Below are positions 46,844 through 58,343 of a stretch of 64,000 nt of DNA, piece after piece. Numbering within the stretch: the stretch's first letter is position 1; each line of letters starts with the position of its first letter. The notes beneath the pieces are model-generated. The model saw only the letters and a list, made by a program, of their open reading frames with translations. It had not been told where the DNA came from and ran no database searches. The DNA is taken from contig CM040126.1 of assembly GCA_022559845.1 (NCBI GenBank), forward strand, positions 226,182,641 to 226,246,640, written 5' to 3'. Made by a program: the position numbers and the translations under genes. This DNA comes from Amorphophallus konjac (Eukaryota > Streptophyta > Magnoliopsida > Alismatales > Araceae).

Positions 46844-46934
46844 CACGTGGATGGAATTGCCTCGGATCTGGCGAATTCACTTGGGCGGGAACTGTGGAAG
46901 CCACGCGCCCTTATCAACCTACTGCTGTTATATA
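46844..46934 (+). promoter_or_regulatory. S3 core promoter
   Basis: CACGTG (46844-46849), GGGCGGGAAC (46883-46892), cacgcgccc and tatata (46929-46934). The 3' LTR copy has GGGCGAGAAC at about 56919, a G-to-A change in the conserved block. Confidence 0.65.
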
Positions 46935-47217
46935 TAGCAGTCTTCATCTTCTGTAAAAGGCTGATCAAAGTTGGCGAAGTCTATACATCCAGCCTGAAGC
47001 AGCAGCCACCGAGATCCACTGTGAGAGGAAGAACAAACAGAGAAGAAGAAAAAGAGAGATGAGTTGAGTGAGTTATTGTGAGAGCTTGTGAATCAGCCTC
47101 TTGGTCCAGTTACCAGAGCTGATATTGCTACAGTCGCTTTGGTTTTCTTCCATTCGATTGTGTGTTTTGTTTGTTATCAGTCTTTGTTATTTTCCTTGAA
47201 AACTCTTGTTCGATCAA

Positions 47218-47425
47218 GCTGTTAGTCAGTGGTGTCAATCTGTGAGGCAGCGGTGTTGCAGAGGTGTTTCTCTGGTCGGTTAAGCTGTAGTGCCCAGCAG
47301 AGCAAGCTGTGAAGCTCAGCTGTTGCAGAGGGTGTTCCTCTGGTCGGGATAAGCTGTAAGCCCCAGCCGTTGTTGGCAAGCTGTAGAGCCCAGCTGATTG
47401 AAGCTGTGTATCAGCAGTAATCCAC
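47218..47425. repeat. aagctgt...cagc repeats in S3 U5
   Basis: About eight copies of a gctgt(g/a)..gcccagc unit, interleaved with a gttgcagaggtgtt(c/t)ctctggtcgg duplicate (47261 and 47324 regions). The copy at 57258-57450 in the 3' LTR is alike. Confidence 0.65.
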
Positions 47426-47677
47426 ATTCGAGTTGAATGTGGGGTGGACGTAGATCGGATTGACCGAACCACCTAAAAGCGTTGTGCCTCTCGTGTGTTT
47501 GATTGCTTGTTCAGCAGATCTTGTGTGTTTCATTCGGTGCATTGGCTGTGTTCGTTTAGTGTTCTTCTAATTCCGCATTTGATTCTAGGCCTAATTTTTA
47601 AATAGCCAGTTGATCTATTCACCCCCCTCTAGATCCACATCCTGTGGTGATAGAGCCTTCCATCTAACTTCAACACT

Positions 47678-47689
47678 TGGTATCAGAGC
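47678..47689 (+). other. S3 primer-binding site (initiator tRNA-Met)
   Basis: tggtatcagagc, two bases inside the LTR end. Confidence 0.88.
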
Positions 47690-47734
47690 TAGACTCTTCT
47701 ACAGGGACTTACTGCCCGAAGAGGATAAGCACAG

Positions 47735-49579
47735 ATGGACGGAAGAGGGATGATAGCTGAAGGACACTCCACATCCAAGCCCCCGTACTTCGATGGAACC
47801 AACTACGCATACTGGAAGCACCGTATGCAGGTATTCTTGAGGGCTAAAGATTATGAAATTTGGAAGGTGGTTAGCAAGGGACCTTTCGAGCTGTCCCCAA
47901 ATGAAGATGTATGGACCAAGGAGGAAATTAGAAGGTCCATGCTCAACTAGAGTGCAATCAATGCAATCCAGTGCTCTCTGCATCCCACCGAGTTCTCACG
48001 AATATCCGCATGCTCCTCAGCGAAGGAAATGTGAGATGCACTTGAAGTCATCTATGAGGGGACTTCACAAGTCAGAGAGACTAAGACTAATCTACTAGTT
48101 TCAGAATACGAAGCTTTCAAGATGAAGCCTAATGAGACGATCAAAGAAATGTATGCTCTGCTGACTATTATCACCAATGGTCTCAGAGGCTTCGGGAAAA
48201 AATATTCTGAGTATGATGTAGTCAGGAAGATCTTGCGATCCTTGACTCCAATTTGGCACACCAAGGCCACAGTTATGGAAGAGTCAAGAGATCTGCACAA
48301 TACTAAGGCAGATGAGCTGATCGGATCTCTAATGGCTTATGAGATGAATCTGCCGAAGATAGAGGAGGCTGACAGAAAGAGGAAGCCTATAGCTCTGAAG
48401 GCTGGTGCTAGCAGATCCAGTCGATCCAGCCCCAACGGATCATCAACTGAAGAGAGCTTGTCTGAAGAAGAAGTGGCAAATGCTGATATTGCCATGATTA
48501 CTATGGAATTCCGGAGATTTCTCAAAAAGGAAGGAAGAAGATTCAGCCGAAGAAATCCCAACAGTGGCCGCCGAGACACAAGGTATAAATCAAACCCTGT
48601 AAAGAAAGTTGAGACTAATGTTTGCTATCAATGCAGGAAGGTTGGTCACTTTAAAGCTGAATGTCTGACAAATCAGAACCTCAAGGACAAATCCAAGAAA
48701 AAGAACACAAAAGGGAAAGCTATGGTGAGTACCTGGAGTGATGAGGACGAGGGATCTTTGAGCGTCACTTCGGACAGTGAAGTTGAAGCTGAGAAGCCAA
48801 TCAGTCTCATGGCAACCAGCTCAGAAGATAGAGAGGAAGAATCTGATGAGGTATCCTCTCGCTATGAAAATTTTACTATTACTGATTGGATGGTTGCTTA
48901 TGATGAACTTACTGATAGAGTAGATGAGGTCAGAAAAGAAAACATGCATCTACGAAGAAAAATTAAAATCATGCAAAATGATACTTCATTGTCTGATAAA
49001 ATTGCCTGCTTAGAAACTGAGAACAGTAAGTTGAAACTCACATGTTCTGAATTTGAATAAATCAATAAAGAACTGAAAACTTCTAAGGAAGAAAATGTGA
49101 GATTAGACAATGAAATTTATGCATGGAAACTGAAAATTCAGAATTATGAAAATGAGATAAAAATTATTTCTGAAAAATATGAAGCTGTCCTCAATGTGAA
49201 TAATGAGTTGAAAAAATCTATTGATGAAGTTCAGAAAGATAATGAGGATAAGCTAAAAACAATTGAGAAAATGACCCAAGGATCTGAAAATTTAGATGCA
49301 TTATTGGGGTCAAAGGTAAATTTCAGAAGAGAGAGCCTAGGATTTAACTCTAGTGCAACTAAAAGCTTTGGAATGAAAACTATTTCCTTTGTTGCACAAA
49401 AGGAGAAAGGACCTCTGATCAACATGAATTCTAATAATGTTGTAAAGACAAATTTGAATCTGAAAAGGCTAAATGCAGAGGAGAAGGGCAAACAGAAAGT
49501 AGGTGAGCCTAGTAGAATTGGGACTTCCAAACCTAGCTCTAGTGCTCAACCCAAGGTTAGGGGTCAGCCCGCTCAGTAA
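47735..49579 (+). pseudogene. gag: S3 gag
   Basis: One frame of 615 codons starts MDGRGMIAEGHSTSKPPYF, with YAYWKHRMQVFLRAKDYEIW and WKVVSKGPFEL. The middle domain has RKILRSLTPIWHTKATVMEE. The zinc knuckle is CYQCRKVGHFKAEC (about 48622-48663). A coiled coil (DKIACLETENSKLK, then NNELKKSIDEVQKDNEDK) and LGFNSSATKSFGMKTISFV complete the extended Sirevirus gag. Stops: TAG 47948 and TGA near 48030 both replace Trp codons (S2 has Trp at both); TAA 49058; TAA at 49577 ends it. Pol overlaps by 19 bases in the -1 frame. Confidence 0.88.
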
Positions 49580-52500
49580 ACAAACCCCATGTCAATGCCA
49601 AAAAGTCTTCACCACTATCATCACAGAAAAGGACCCAACCAAAACCTATGAAAAGGTCAGCAGGGTCAAGGGTGCAGGGAAGACAAAATATTTTCAGAAG
49701 TCAGCCCAACAAATTCAATCCACCTAGAGTTCAATCCTACTACCCCACACAGCCAATCTATCCTAATGGGTGTGGGTGGACTAGAACTCAAGGGATGCAT
49801 ACAGGGTATGTTCATCAACCTACACACTTTTACAGACCCTGTGTCAGAAATTGGGAAAATGGGTATGGTAGTCGGATGCCTAGGAATTACCAACATTTCC
49901 ACAGCCAGCCCAGGAACTACTATGGCCAAAACTTTATGAATGCAACTTGAGCGAAGGATTGGCACAATAACAACAATTCTGTGAATAACTCTGTTGGTGC
50001 AAATAAGAAGAAAGTCAACAAGAAAAAACAAAACAAAAAGAAATCTGGAAAATCCACTAAACAGAACTGCTTCAAACAAATGTGGATTCCTAAAACCATG
50101 CTCTCTTTCTTTACTTGCACTTCATCTGCATTGGAGCCCAATCAGACTTGGGTTGCAAACTCTTTGCCCTAATTATGTGTGCAGGTATGCCTGGCAGTCA
50201 AGAGCATCTTGTGGTACTTGGACAGTGGCTGCTCCAGGCATATGACAAGAGATAAGGCCAAGTTTTGCATGCTAACTGAAAAGCTAGGAGGCCTTGTCAC
50301 CTTTGGAAGCAACACAAAGGGTAGGATCATTGGATCAGGTAAGGTAGGTAAGTGTTCTACCTGCTGCATTGATGATGTTATGCCGGTTGAAGGGTTAGCT
50401 TACAATTTGCTTAGTATCAGCCAGTTGTGTGATAAGGGTCATAAGGTTTTATTTGATTCTCAATGTTGTAAGGTTTTTGAACCTGATTCAGAAATTGTAA
50501 AATTCTCTGAAAAAAGAATAAATAACACATACATGATAGACCTGGATGATATTCAGCATTCTAACCTATGTCTTACGGCCAATAGAGAAGATTTAGCATT
50601 TTTATGGCATCGTAGGTTAGGCCATGCTAGTTACACCATTTTGCATAAACTAAACAAGTATAGTATAGTTAGAGGACTTCCTGAAGTTTCCTTCAAGAAA
50701 GAAAATAAAATCTGTGATGCATGCACTCAATCAAAGATAACTAGAAAGTCATTTAAGTCTAGAACTGAAAATCTGTCTTCCAAACCCTATGAGCTGATAC
50801 ACATAGACCTTTTTCGGCCAACCAGATCTGTCAGCTTATCAGGGAGGAGGTATGGGTTTGTCATGGTAGATGACTTTTCTAGGTATACTTGGGTTTATTT
50901 CTTATCTAATAAGAGTGATGCCTTCTCAGAATTTTAGGAGTTCTATGTTAAAATAAATCAGAAAATTGAAAACATTTTGACTGATCATGGAGGTGAGTTT
51001 GAAAACTCACAGTTTGATAAATTCTGTAGGTCAAATGGAATCAACCATAGGTACTCCTCACCAAGGACACCTGAGCAGAGTGGAGTTGTGGAGAGAAGGA
51101 ACAGAACCCTAGTGGAAATGGGTCGTACACTTCTTCTTGAAGGTGGTCTACCAAGGAAATTTTGGGCTGAAGCAGTGAACACTGCCTGTTATGTAATTAA
51201 CAGAGCCATGGTAAGACCTTCTACCCAGCAAACACCATATGAGATCTTAAAGGGTAAGAAACCTTCTATTGCTCATTTCAAGGTTTTTGGTTGTAAATGT
51301 TTTATTCATATAAATGATAAAAGAGACCTTGATAAATTTGAACCTAAAGGTGAACCAGGAATCTTTCTTGGTTATTCTGAAAACACCCGAGCATATAGAG
51401 TGTACAATCTGAACTCTAAAACTGTTGAAGAATCTCCACACATAGTTTTTGATGAATCCTTGGTAAATTCTAATGTTGGTCAATGTAGGAATGAAGACAA
51501 TGGTGAAATTTTGAAGGAAGGAGATCTTGCAGACAAATCCGAGGATGAAGAAGGACATACAGAACTTAATGAAGAGGAGCCTACAGTTCAGGGGGAGGTA
51601 AATCAAACACATGACAATTCAATTGTTAACATTAGATATCTTAAAGATCATCATGTAGATAATGTAATTGGAAATCTGCATGACCCCACTAGGACTAGAG
51701 GCCATCTGAGAATTCAACATGAACTGAATGCTTATGCTTTTGTATCAAACACAGAACCCAAGTCCATTGACTGTGCTCTCCAAGATGTGCATTGGATAAA
51801 TGTCATGCATGAGGAGCTCAACCAATTTGACAGGAATAAGGTGTGGCATTTGGTTCCACCTCCTGATCATGAAACAATCATAGGGACTAAATGGGTGTTT
51901 AGAAATAAAACTGATGAATCAGGGAATGTTATTAAAAATAAAGCCAGACTTGTAGCTCAGGGGTACAATAAAGAATTTGGAATAGACTTTGAAGAGTCTT
52001 TTGCCCCTGTAGCTAGGTTAGAAGCAATCAGAATCTTATTAGCTTATGCATGTTCCCTAGGAATAAATCTTCAGCAGAAGGATGTGAAATCTACTTTTCT
52101 GAATGGGGAAATTAATGAGGATGTCTATGTGAGACAGCCTCCTGGGTTTGAATGTCTAGATTTCCCTAATCATGTTTACAAATTAAATAAAGCTATCTAT
52201 GGTCTTAAGCAAGCTCCCAGAGCTTGGTACGACAGGTTGAGCAAGTTGCTCACTGATCAAAATTTCACTAGAGGAGTAGTTAATCAGACCTTGTTTACAA
52301 AGGTGAGTCATTCTGAAATTCTTATTGTACAGATTTATGTGGATGATATCATTTTTGGGTCAACTAACCCCAAATTGTGTGAGGAATTTTCTAAAACAAT
52401 GACTAATGAGTTTGAAATGAGCTCAATGGGTGAGCTCAAATTGTTTCTTGGACTGCAGGTTACACAAACAAAGGATGGAATATTTATAGCTCAGTCTAAG

Positions 52501-53289
52501 TACACATGGGATCTACTCAAGAAATACAAGATGGATAACCTTAAAGAGATAGCTTCTCCAATGGGTACCTCTACAAGCTTGGATGAAGACACTAAAGGTA
52601 ACCCATTTGACCAGAAGTTATACAGAGGTATGATCGGATCCCTTCTCTACTTAACAGCATCTAGGCCTGATATTCAATTCGATGTAGGATTATGTGCTAG
52701 GTTTCAGGCCAGTCCTAAAGAAAATCATTTTAAAACAGTGAAAAGGATTTTTAGATATCTGCTAGGCACCCAAGAGCTAGGATTATGGTATCCTGCTAGG
52801 TGTGAGTTAGAGCTTCTAGCTTACACTGATGCTGATTATGCTGGGTGTCGAGTAGATAGAAAAAGCACTAGTGGCTATTGTCAATTCCTTGGTGGTTGTC
52901 TAGTATCTTGGGCATCTAAGAAGCAACACACTGTAGCATTGTCTACAGCTGAAGCTGAATATGTTGCAGTAGGTAATTGTTCTAAACAAGTACTTTGGAT
53001 TAAGCACCAACTAGATGATTATCAGATAAAATTGGAATGTATTCCAATTCTATGTGATAATACTAGTGCCATATGCCTTGCTAAAAATCCTGTTCATCAT
53101 TCTAGGACTAAGCACATAGAAATAAAACATCATTTTCTAAGAGATGCTGTGAACAAAAAGGAAATTGAACTGGACTTCATTGAAACAGACAAACAAGTTG
53201 CTGATATCTTTACTAAGCCACTTGGAAATGGAAATTTTAAATTTTTTAGAAGAGAACTTGGCTTGTGTAAATTTCAGCATAATGAATGA
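49561..53289 (+). pseudogene. pol: S3 pol, catalytic motifs intact, three stops
   Basis: The linker (GCGWTRTQGMHTGYVHQPTH, then Lys-rich) ends in TAA 50170. Protease LDSGCSRHMTRDK. GAG-pre-integrase WHRRLGHASYT...CDACTQSKITRKSF (the second Cys-x2-Cys cysteine is Ser). Integrase core [15 protein letters not shown] and VERRNRT has all three acidic residues. Reverse transcriptase has [45 protein letters not shown] and the catalytic [10 protein letters not shown]. RNase H has [25 protein letters not shown] and [10 protein letters not shown], ending ADIFTKPL. Stops: TGA 49948, TAA 50170, TAG 50935. From 50977 to 53289 it is open for 770 codons, so RT and RNase H are uninterrupted. Confidence 0.9.
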
Positions 53290-55112
53290 ACTCTTTGTTG
53301 ACTTGAATAAAACTTTTAAGCTGCTTTGAATAAACTTCTGATTTGGACTTGCTGTTGATAGATTGAATAAACATTGTGCAACAGACTTATGATAATGCAT
53401 GACTCTCATATTTTTTTTACACTCATAATCATCATTGCATATATATGTCTAGATGCATGACATGTCTATATTTCTGCATGATTGTATTGCACTGCATCTC
53501 CTTGCATTACCCTGGTATATCCAATGGTAAGCTACCAAAGGGCAGGGAAATCTGTCTGGAGGTTCTTACTATGTGTGAGATGGTCCTTATGACCAGATTC
53601 TCCGCCTAGTACCATGGGTCATACTGCACGATAAGATAGTCTGAGTAAGCATGATTTTCAAAATCATTTGTTCAGTCCACATCTGCAAGATCACATGCAC
53701 ATAGACAGGGGGAGTATTGCATATAATTCAGAGTTAAGTCTGACAGTATGGCAATCTTTTAGTCAGTTCTAATATTAAGCAATAGAAAATAGACTTCTTC
53801 TCTCATAAGAACTTTAATTGTTTAAAGACTGACTTAATGGTTTAAATTTATAATCTTTAGAGTTGAAAGACTACAATCCGTAAATAAGGATGCTGAAAAT
53901 TGATAAACCTCTCAACCCTTATCTTATTTCATGTCAGACAAAGCTAATTATATGTGAAATCTGAAAACTCATCTGAAATCATGTTAGAGAAGCTAAGTAT
54001 GTGTATTGTCCTTGAACAAGTCATTCTGAAACAAAAAAGGGCAGCTAAGAAAGATATTGAAAAAAATTGAAAATTATTTGAAAAATAGCATTGACAGAGC
54101 AATGACTAATAAATCACTGAGAAACTGAGTGATCCATCAAAGAAGTGGACACCACCCATGTCATGAGGTGTATCAGCTATCTCTGTATAAAATGATCAAA
54201 ACAATAGGTTGTTTTCACTGAGTACCTGGGGGTAACTGGCGTCTAATAAACGTGTACCCTCACACAAAAAGGTGTCAATCAATTCTATTGAGTTTGATCA
54301 TAGGCAAGATGGTCCATCATGTTGAGTATCTAGGGGTATTGGCATCTGATAAACGTATACCCTTACGCAAAAAGACTTTTGGTACCTGAATGCCCTAAAT
54401 GAAATAATATTGAAAATGTTGTTCCTTCAAAGAAATTTCATGGATGTCAATTGTTTAATTTCAATACATGACCTGGTTTCTCTTAACACATTTTACTGAG
54501 TCTATGAAAGTAAGATATTCTGAAACTGAATCTCTCATGAAAATATGACTCTGGTTTATTGTTTTATCATGCACATCTACCTTATCCAATGAATGTAGTG
54601 CATGAACTCTCATTTTTATAACCTTTAAACCAGAATTTCAATTTCTAAGCCGTTTCTCAGTTCATATGACTGAAGGTTCTGTGCTTTAGTTGCTTAATTT
54701 CTGAACTACTTGCTAAGAATGCCAGTCAGCTGAACTTTCTTTTTCCTTCCCTTGCACTCACTTTCCCTCCTATTTGTTGATGGCAAAGGGGGAGAATATT
54801 GTCTGAATTCATTCCTTCAGTTCAGGGGGAGAATTCTCAATTGAGAATTCTGTATTCAGGGGGAGTGTATGCATCTGCATCATGGTATGGCAAAGGGGGG
54901 AAATTTTTTTAGCAGGGAGTTGCTTACATTTTGTAGCATGCAGCATGTCATTCATAACATCTACATGCATGCAGCATGTCATTCATAGCATCTACATGCA
55001 TCTGCATAACAATCTGCATAACAAATCATGTCCTTCATCAAAAATGCATCTGTATGACAGGATGTTGCTACTCTATATGATAGGGGGTTGCCATCATCAA
55101 AATGGGGGTGAT
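53290..55112 (+). other. S3 3' non-coding region
   Basis: No coding frame of note. It holds a segment (53530-53640: aaatctgtctggaggttctt..., tgagatggtcc) also present inverted in S4 at 63470-63560. A twofold repeat with taaacgtgtaccct / taaacgtatacccтt-like cores lies at 54222-54262 and 54331-54371, with one counterpart in S4 near 62567-62605. Conservation between two copies of different age suggests RNA-level function. Confidence 0.6.
54783..55112 (+). other. Multiple polypurine tracts of S3
   Basis: aaagggggagaa (54786), caggggga (54823), cagggggag (54857), caaaggggggaaa (54891), taggggg (55081) and aaaatgggggtg just before the LTR at 55113. Another lies at 53706. Clustered purine tracts upstream of the 3' LTR are a described Sirevirus hallmark. 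Confidence 0.75.
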
Positions 55113-57711
55113 TGTTGTGACTCCTCTGTGTTGATGGTGTTGACATGTAACTTTACTTCATATGGCAACACATTGTTTTGATTGATTGGCAACACTGTTT
55201 ATGTTTTGATGAAATTACTTTTATCAGATTGTCTTTGTGTTCTATGCATTCTATCTTGTTTTCACACTGAACACACACTCAAGTCTCAAAGTCTATACAT
55301 TGCTATAGTAACGTAAGTCTGTACACTGTCCGTGTCTCTTGCAGCATCCTAGCAAGTGTGTACATTGCCTGTCGATTGCAAAGTTTATACATTGTTATGG
55401 GTCGACCCCCTGTTCTCATGAGTTGACTCATCTGTTTATGCATAGTCTACACATTACCCGTCGTTGCAAAGTCCATACATCCATAGTGCATTGCATAGTC
55501 TATACACTGCACGTTCAAGATCAAAGTATATACATTGCTACATTACCTGCTAGAGTGAAGTCTGTACAGCCGAAGCACACATATCAAGTCTATACTTTGA
55601 AGCTATTGTGCAAGTCCACACATTGGCCTTCAGATTTGAAAGTCTGTACATTGGACTACGTCAACTCATTGCATTGACATACACTGTAGCGTCAACTCAT
55701 TGCATTGGCTAAGTCTATACACTGTCCGTCTCATTTAGAGTCTAAGGCAAAGTCTGTACATTGGACGGTGTCAGGCGAAGTCTGTACATTGAGCGTCTCA
55801 ATGAGCGTATCATGTAAGTCCATATATTGGACTGTAGCATGCATTTGTCAATGGCATATAAGTCTGTACAGTGAACCGTCTTCCTTAGCATCTTGATCTT
55901 CCAAGTCTATACAGGCTTCTGTTTTACAAAGTCTGTACATTGGTCTCAGACTCCAAAGTCTATACATCGCCTGTTGACTGCAAAGTCTATGCAGAGCTCA
56001 AGAGTTCGAAGTCTATACATGCATTCACTGTAACTTGCACGAGGTAAAGTCTGTACATTGGCCTCCATGCCTCAAGTCTATACATTGGACTGTTTGGCCA
56101 AGTCTGTACATCGCTGTTTGCCAAAGTCTGTACATTGGCATCTGTTCCTTCGTTGCGATTCAAAGTCTGCACATTGGGTTATTTACCTACGTTCAGCTTC
56201 GAAGTCTATACATCGATGCCTTTACCTACGTTGCAGTTCAAAGTCTATACAGTCGATGTTTTCCATTGCTTCAAGTCTATACAGCCGTTCTTTTAGAAAG
56301 TCTATACATCGATCTTCACCTCAAGTCTGTACAGTCCTTTGTTGACAAGTCTTCACATCGTGAAGTCTATACACTCAACTCCTTCACATCTTGCAAAGTC
56401 TGAACATTGCATTCATCAGTCGTGAAGTCTATACATCGCTTGTCTTCATTCGAGTCTCATGAAGTATGTACATCGTGCATCAGTTCTGAAGTCTATACAT
56501 CGTCTGTCTTCATTTGAGTCTCATTGAAGTCTACACATTGCATCTTCTCACTGAAGTCTACACATTGCATCTTCATTCATGAAGTCTACACATTGCATCT
56601 TGCATCTTCATTTGCGAAGTCTGTACATTGCATTGATCTTCACTTAGTCTATACATTGACAGTCTTCATATCACCTAAGTCTGTACGGGGGTTGCTTCAT
56701 ACAGCAAGTCTGTACATCGCTTTCACTTATATGAAGTCTATACAACGCAGTTCTTCTGATAAGTCTATACAGAGTTGTTATTTAATCTGATCATCCGATA
56801 CTCTGTCTGACAGGGATTCTCTACTGAGATTGCTGACATGGCTCGTGATCCCAGGAGGACGAGGTGTGCAGATGCTGACACGTGGATGGAATTGCCTCGG
56901 ATCTGGTGAATTCACTTGGGCGAGAACTGTGGAAGCCACGCGCCCTTATCCACCTGCTGCTGTTATATATAGCAGTCTTCATCTTCTGTAAAAGGCTGAT
57001 CGAAGTTGGCAAAGTCTATACATCCAGCCTGAAGCAGCAGCCACCGAGATCCACTGTGAGAGGAAAAACAAATAGAGAAGAAGAAAAAGAGAGATGAGTT
57101 GAGAGAGTTATTGTGACAGCTTGTGAATCAGCCTCTTGGTCCAGTTACCAGAGCTGATATTGCTACAGTCGCTTTGGTTTTCTTCCATTCGATTGTGTGT
57201 TTTTTTTGTTTTCAGTCTTTGTTATTTTCCTTGAAAACTCTTATTCGATCAAGCTGTTTGTCAGCGGTGTCAAGCTGTGAGGCAGCGGTGTTGCAGAGGT
57301 GTTCCACTGGTCCGCTAAGCTGTAGTGCCCAGCAGAGCAAGCTGTGAAGTTCAGCTGTTCCAGAGGGTGTTCCTCTGGTCGGGATAAGCTGTAAGCCCCA
57401 GCCGTTGTTGGCAAGCTGTAGAGCCCAGCTGATTGAAGCTGTGTATCAGCAGTAATCCACATTCGAGTTGAATGTGGGGTGGACGTAGATCGGATTGACC
57501 GAACCACCTAAAAGCCTTGTGCCTCTCGTGTGTTTGATTGCTTGTTCAGCAGATCTTGTGTGTTTCATTCGGTGCATTGGCTGTGTTCATTTAGTGTTCT
57601 TCTAATTCCGCATTTGATTCTAGGCCTAATTTTTAAATAGTCAGTTGATCTATTCACCCCCCCTCTAGATCCACATTCTGTGGTGATAGAGCCTTCCATC
57701 TAACTTCAACA
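55113..57711 (+). repeat. S3 3' LTR
   Basis: Near copy of the 5' LTR. The motif array is at 55283-56780 and the promoter at 56879-56971. Small differences include an extra gtctcaa near 55284, an extra tcttgca near 56600 and G-to-A changes. Termini TGTTGTGAC and TTCAACA. Confidence 0.93.
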
Positions 57712-57721
57712 CCGAGTGCAT

Positions 57722-58343
57722 GACTAGCGTGATGTCTACGACACAATCTATTACTTGAATCTTGCTTGACTTTGTTATTTCTTGATTGTTGGCCAAATTC
57801 CTGTTACATCATGTTCTTGATCTCGCACTTTCTTTTTATGCTACTTTGCCACATCATCTTTCCTTTTCTTTTCGTTCATATTAAGTCTAATTGGTAATCA
57901 CTTAAACTTGGATGTTATTACCTACTGAGCGTTCGCTCACCCAGTTGTTTCCCCCCTTTTTTAGGTCGCTCAGGTGAGGATTCACAAACTGATGGGGATG
58001 GGCCAGAGTGACGACCCTGGAGTGAACCTGTTGGACGAACTTGAAGAGTCATCTAGAGTTGTTTTGTGTCTAGTTATGTTCTAGAAAGTGTGTCTGGTAA
58101 GAGTGTAATGGAATCAGTGGTTGTAATAGTGTCAAGTGAATGTTATGTTAGAAGTCTTTCTTTAGTTGGTTTGATGAGAACAATGTAATGGATCATTTAA
58201 ATGTTTATTTAGATTAGTGGAGTTATTTTCTGTTCATGGTATTGTGTTGATCTTTTAGCTTTAGTGTAGCATGTCTAAAAATGAGCATAATATTATTAAT
58301 TGTTTCTATTGCTAGTCTCGATATTCCGCGTCGGGACGTGACA
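57722..58343 (+). repeat. T2 right LTR, remainder
   Basis: It continues the T2 LTR after the S3 flank (gactagcgtgatgtctacgac matches 37783 onward) and ends GACGTGACA. agcat follows as the T2 target duplication. Confidence 0.92.

Larger units (their letters stand above)
45092..47675 (+). repeat. S3 5' LTR
   Basis: Start block with gattggcaaca, motif array, CACGTG/GGGCGGGAAC/TATA promoter, GA-rich leader, aagctgt...cagc block (47218-47425), ggacgtagatcgg, cacccccctct, end CAACA. Confidence 0.93.
45092..57711 (+). mobile_element. Sirevirus S3 (Ty1/copia), nearly complete
   Basis: 12.6 kb: LTRs 45092-47675 (2584 bp) and 55113-57711 (2599 bp) with TGTTG...CAACA termini, primer site, gag, pol with all catalytic motifs, a 1.8-kb 3' non-coding part and multiple polypurine tracts. 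The LTRs look about 98-99 per cent identical by eye. It is flanked by a 10-bp rather than 5-bp direct repeat (ccgagtgcat at 45082-45091 and 57712-57721). It sits in the T2 right LTR. No envelope-like frame is seen. Confidence 0.92.
35314..58343 (+). mobile_element. T2, Tekay-like Ty3/gypsy element with S3 inside
   Basis: Left LTR 35314-38405, primer site, gag-pol in one frame 38620-42558, polypurine tract and right LTR 42632-45091 continued at 57722-58343. The 5-bp duplication agcat stands at 35309-35313 and 58344-58348. The integrase tail (LRNRSIPMIKVQWSRHG..EATW) marks a Tekay-type chromovirus related to but distinct from T1. It has lost the reverse transcriptase catalytic block, and the integrase catalytic Glu is Lys. 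Confidence 0.9.

Noticed and set aside
53290..55112. Envelope-like gene between pol and 3' LTR of S3
   Set aside because: Some Sireviruses carry one here, but no frame longer than about 60-90 codons and no membrane segment pattern is present.
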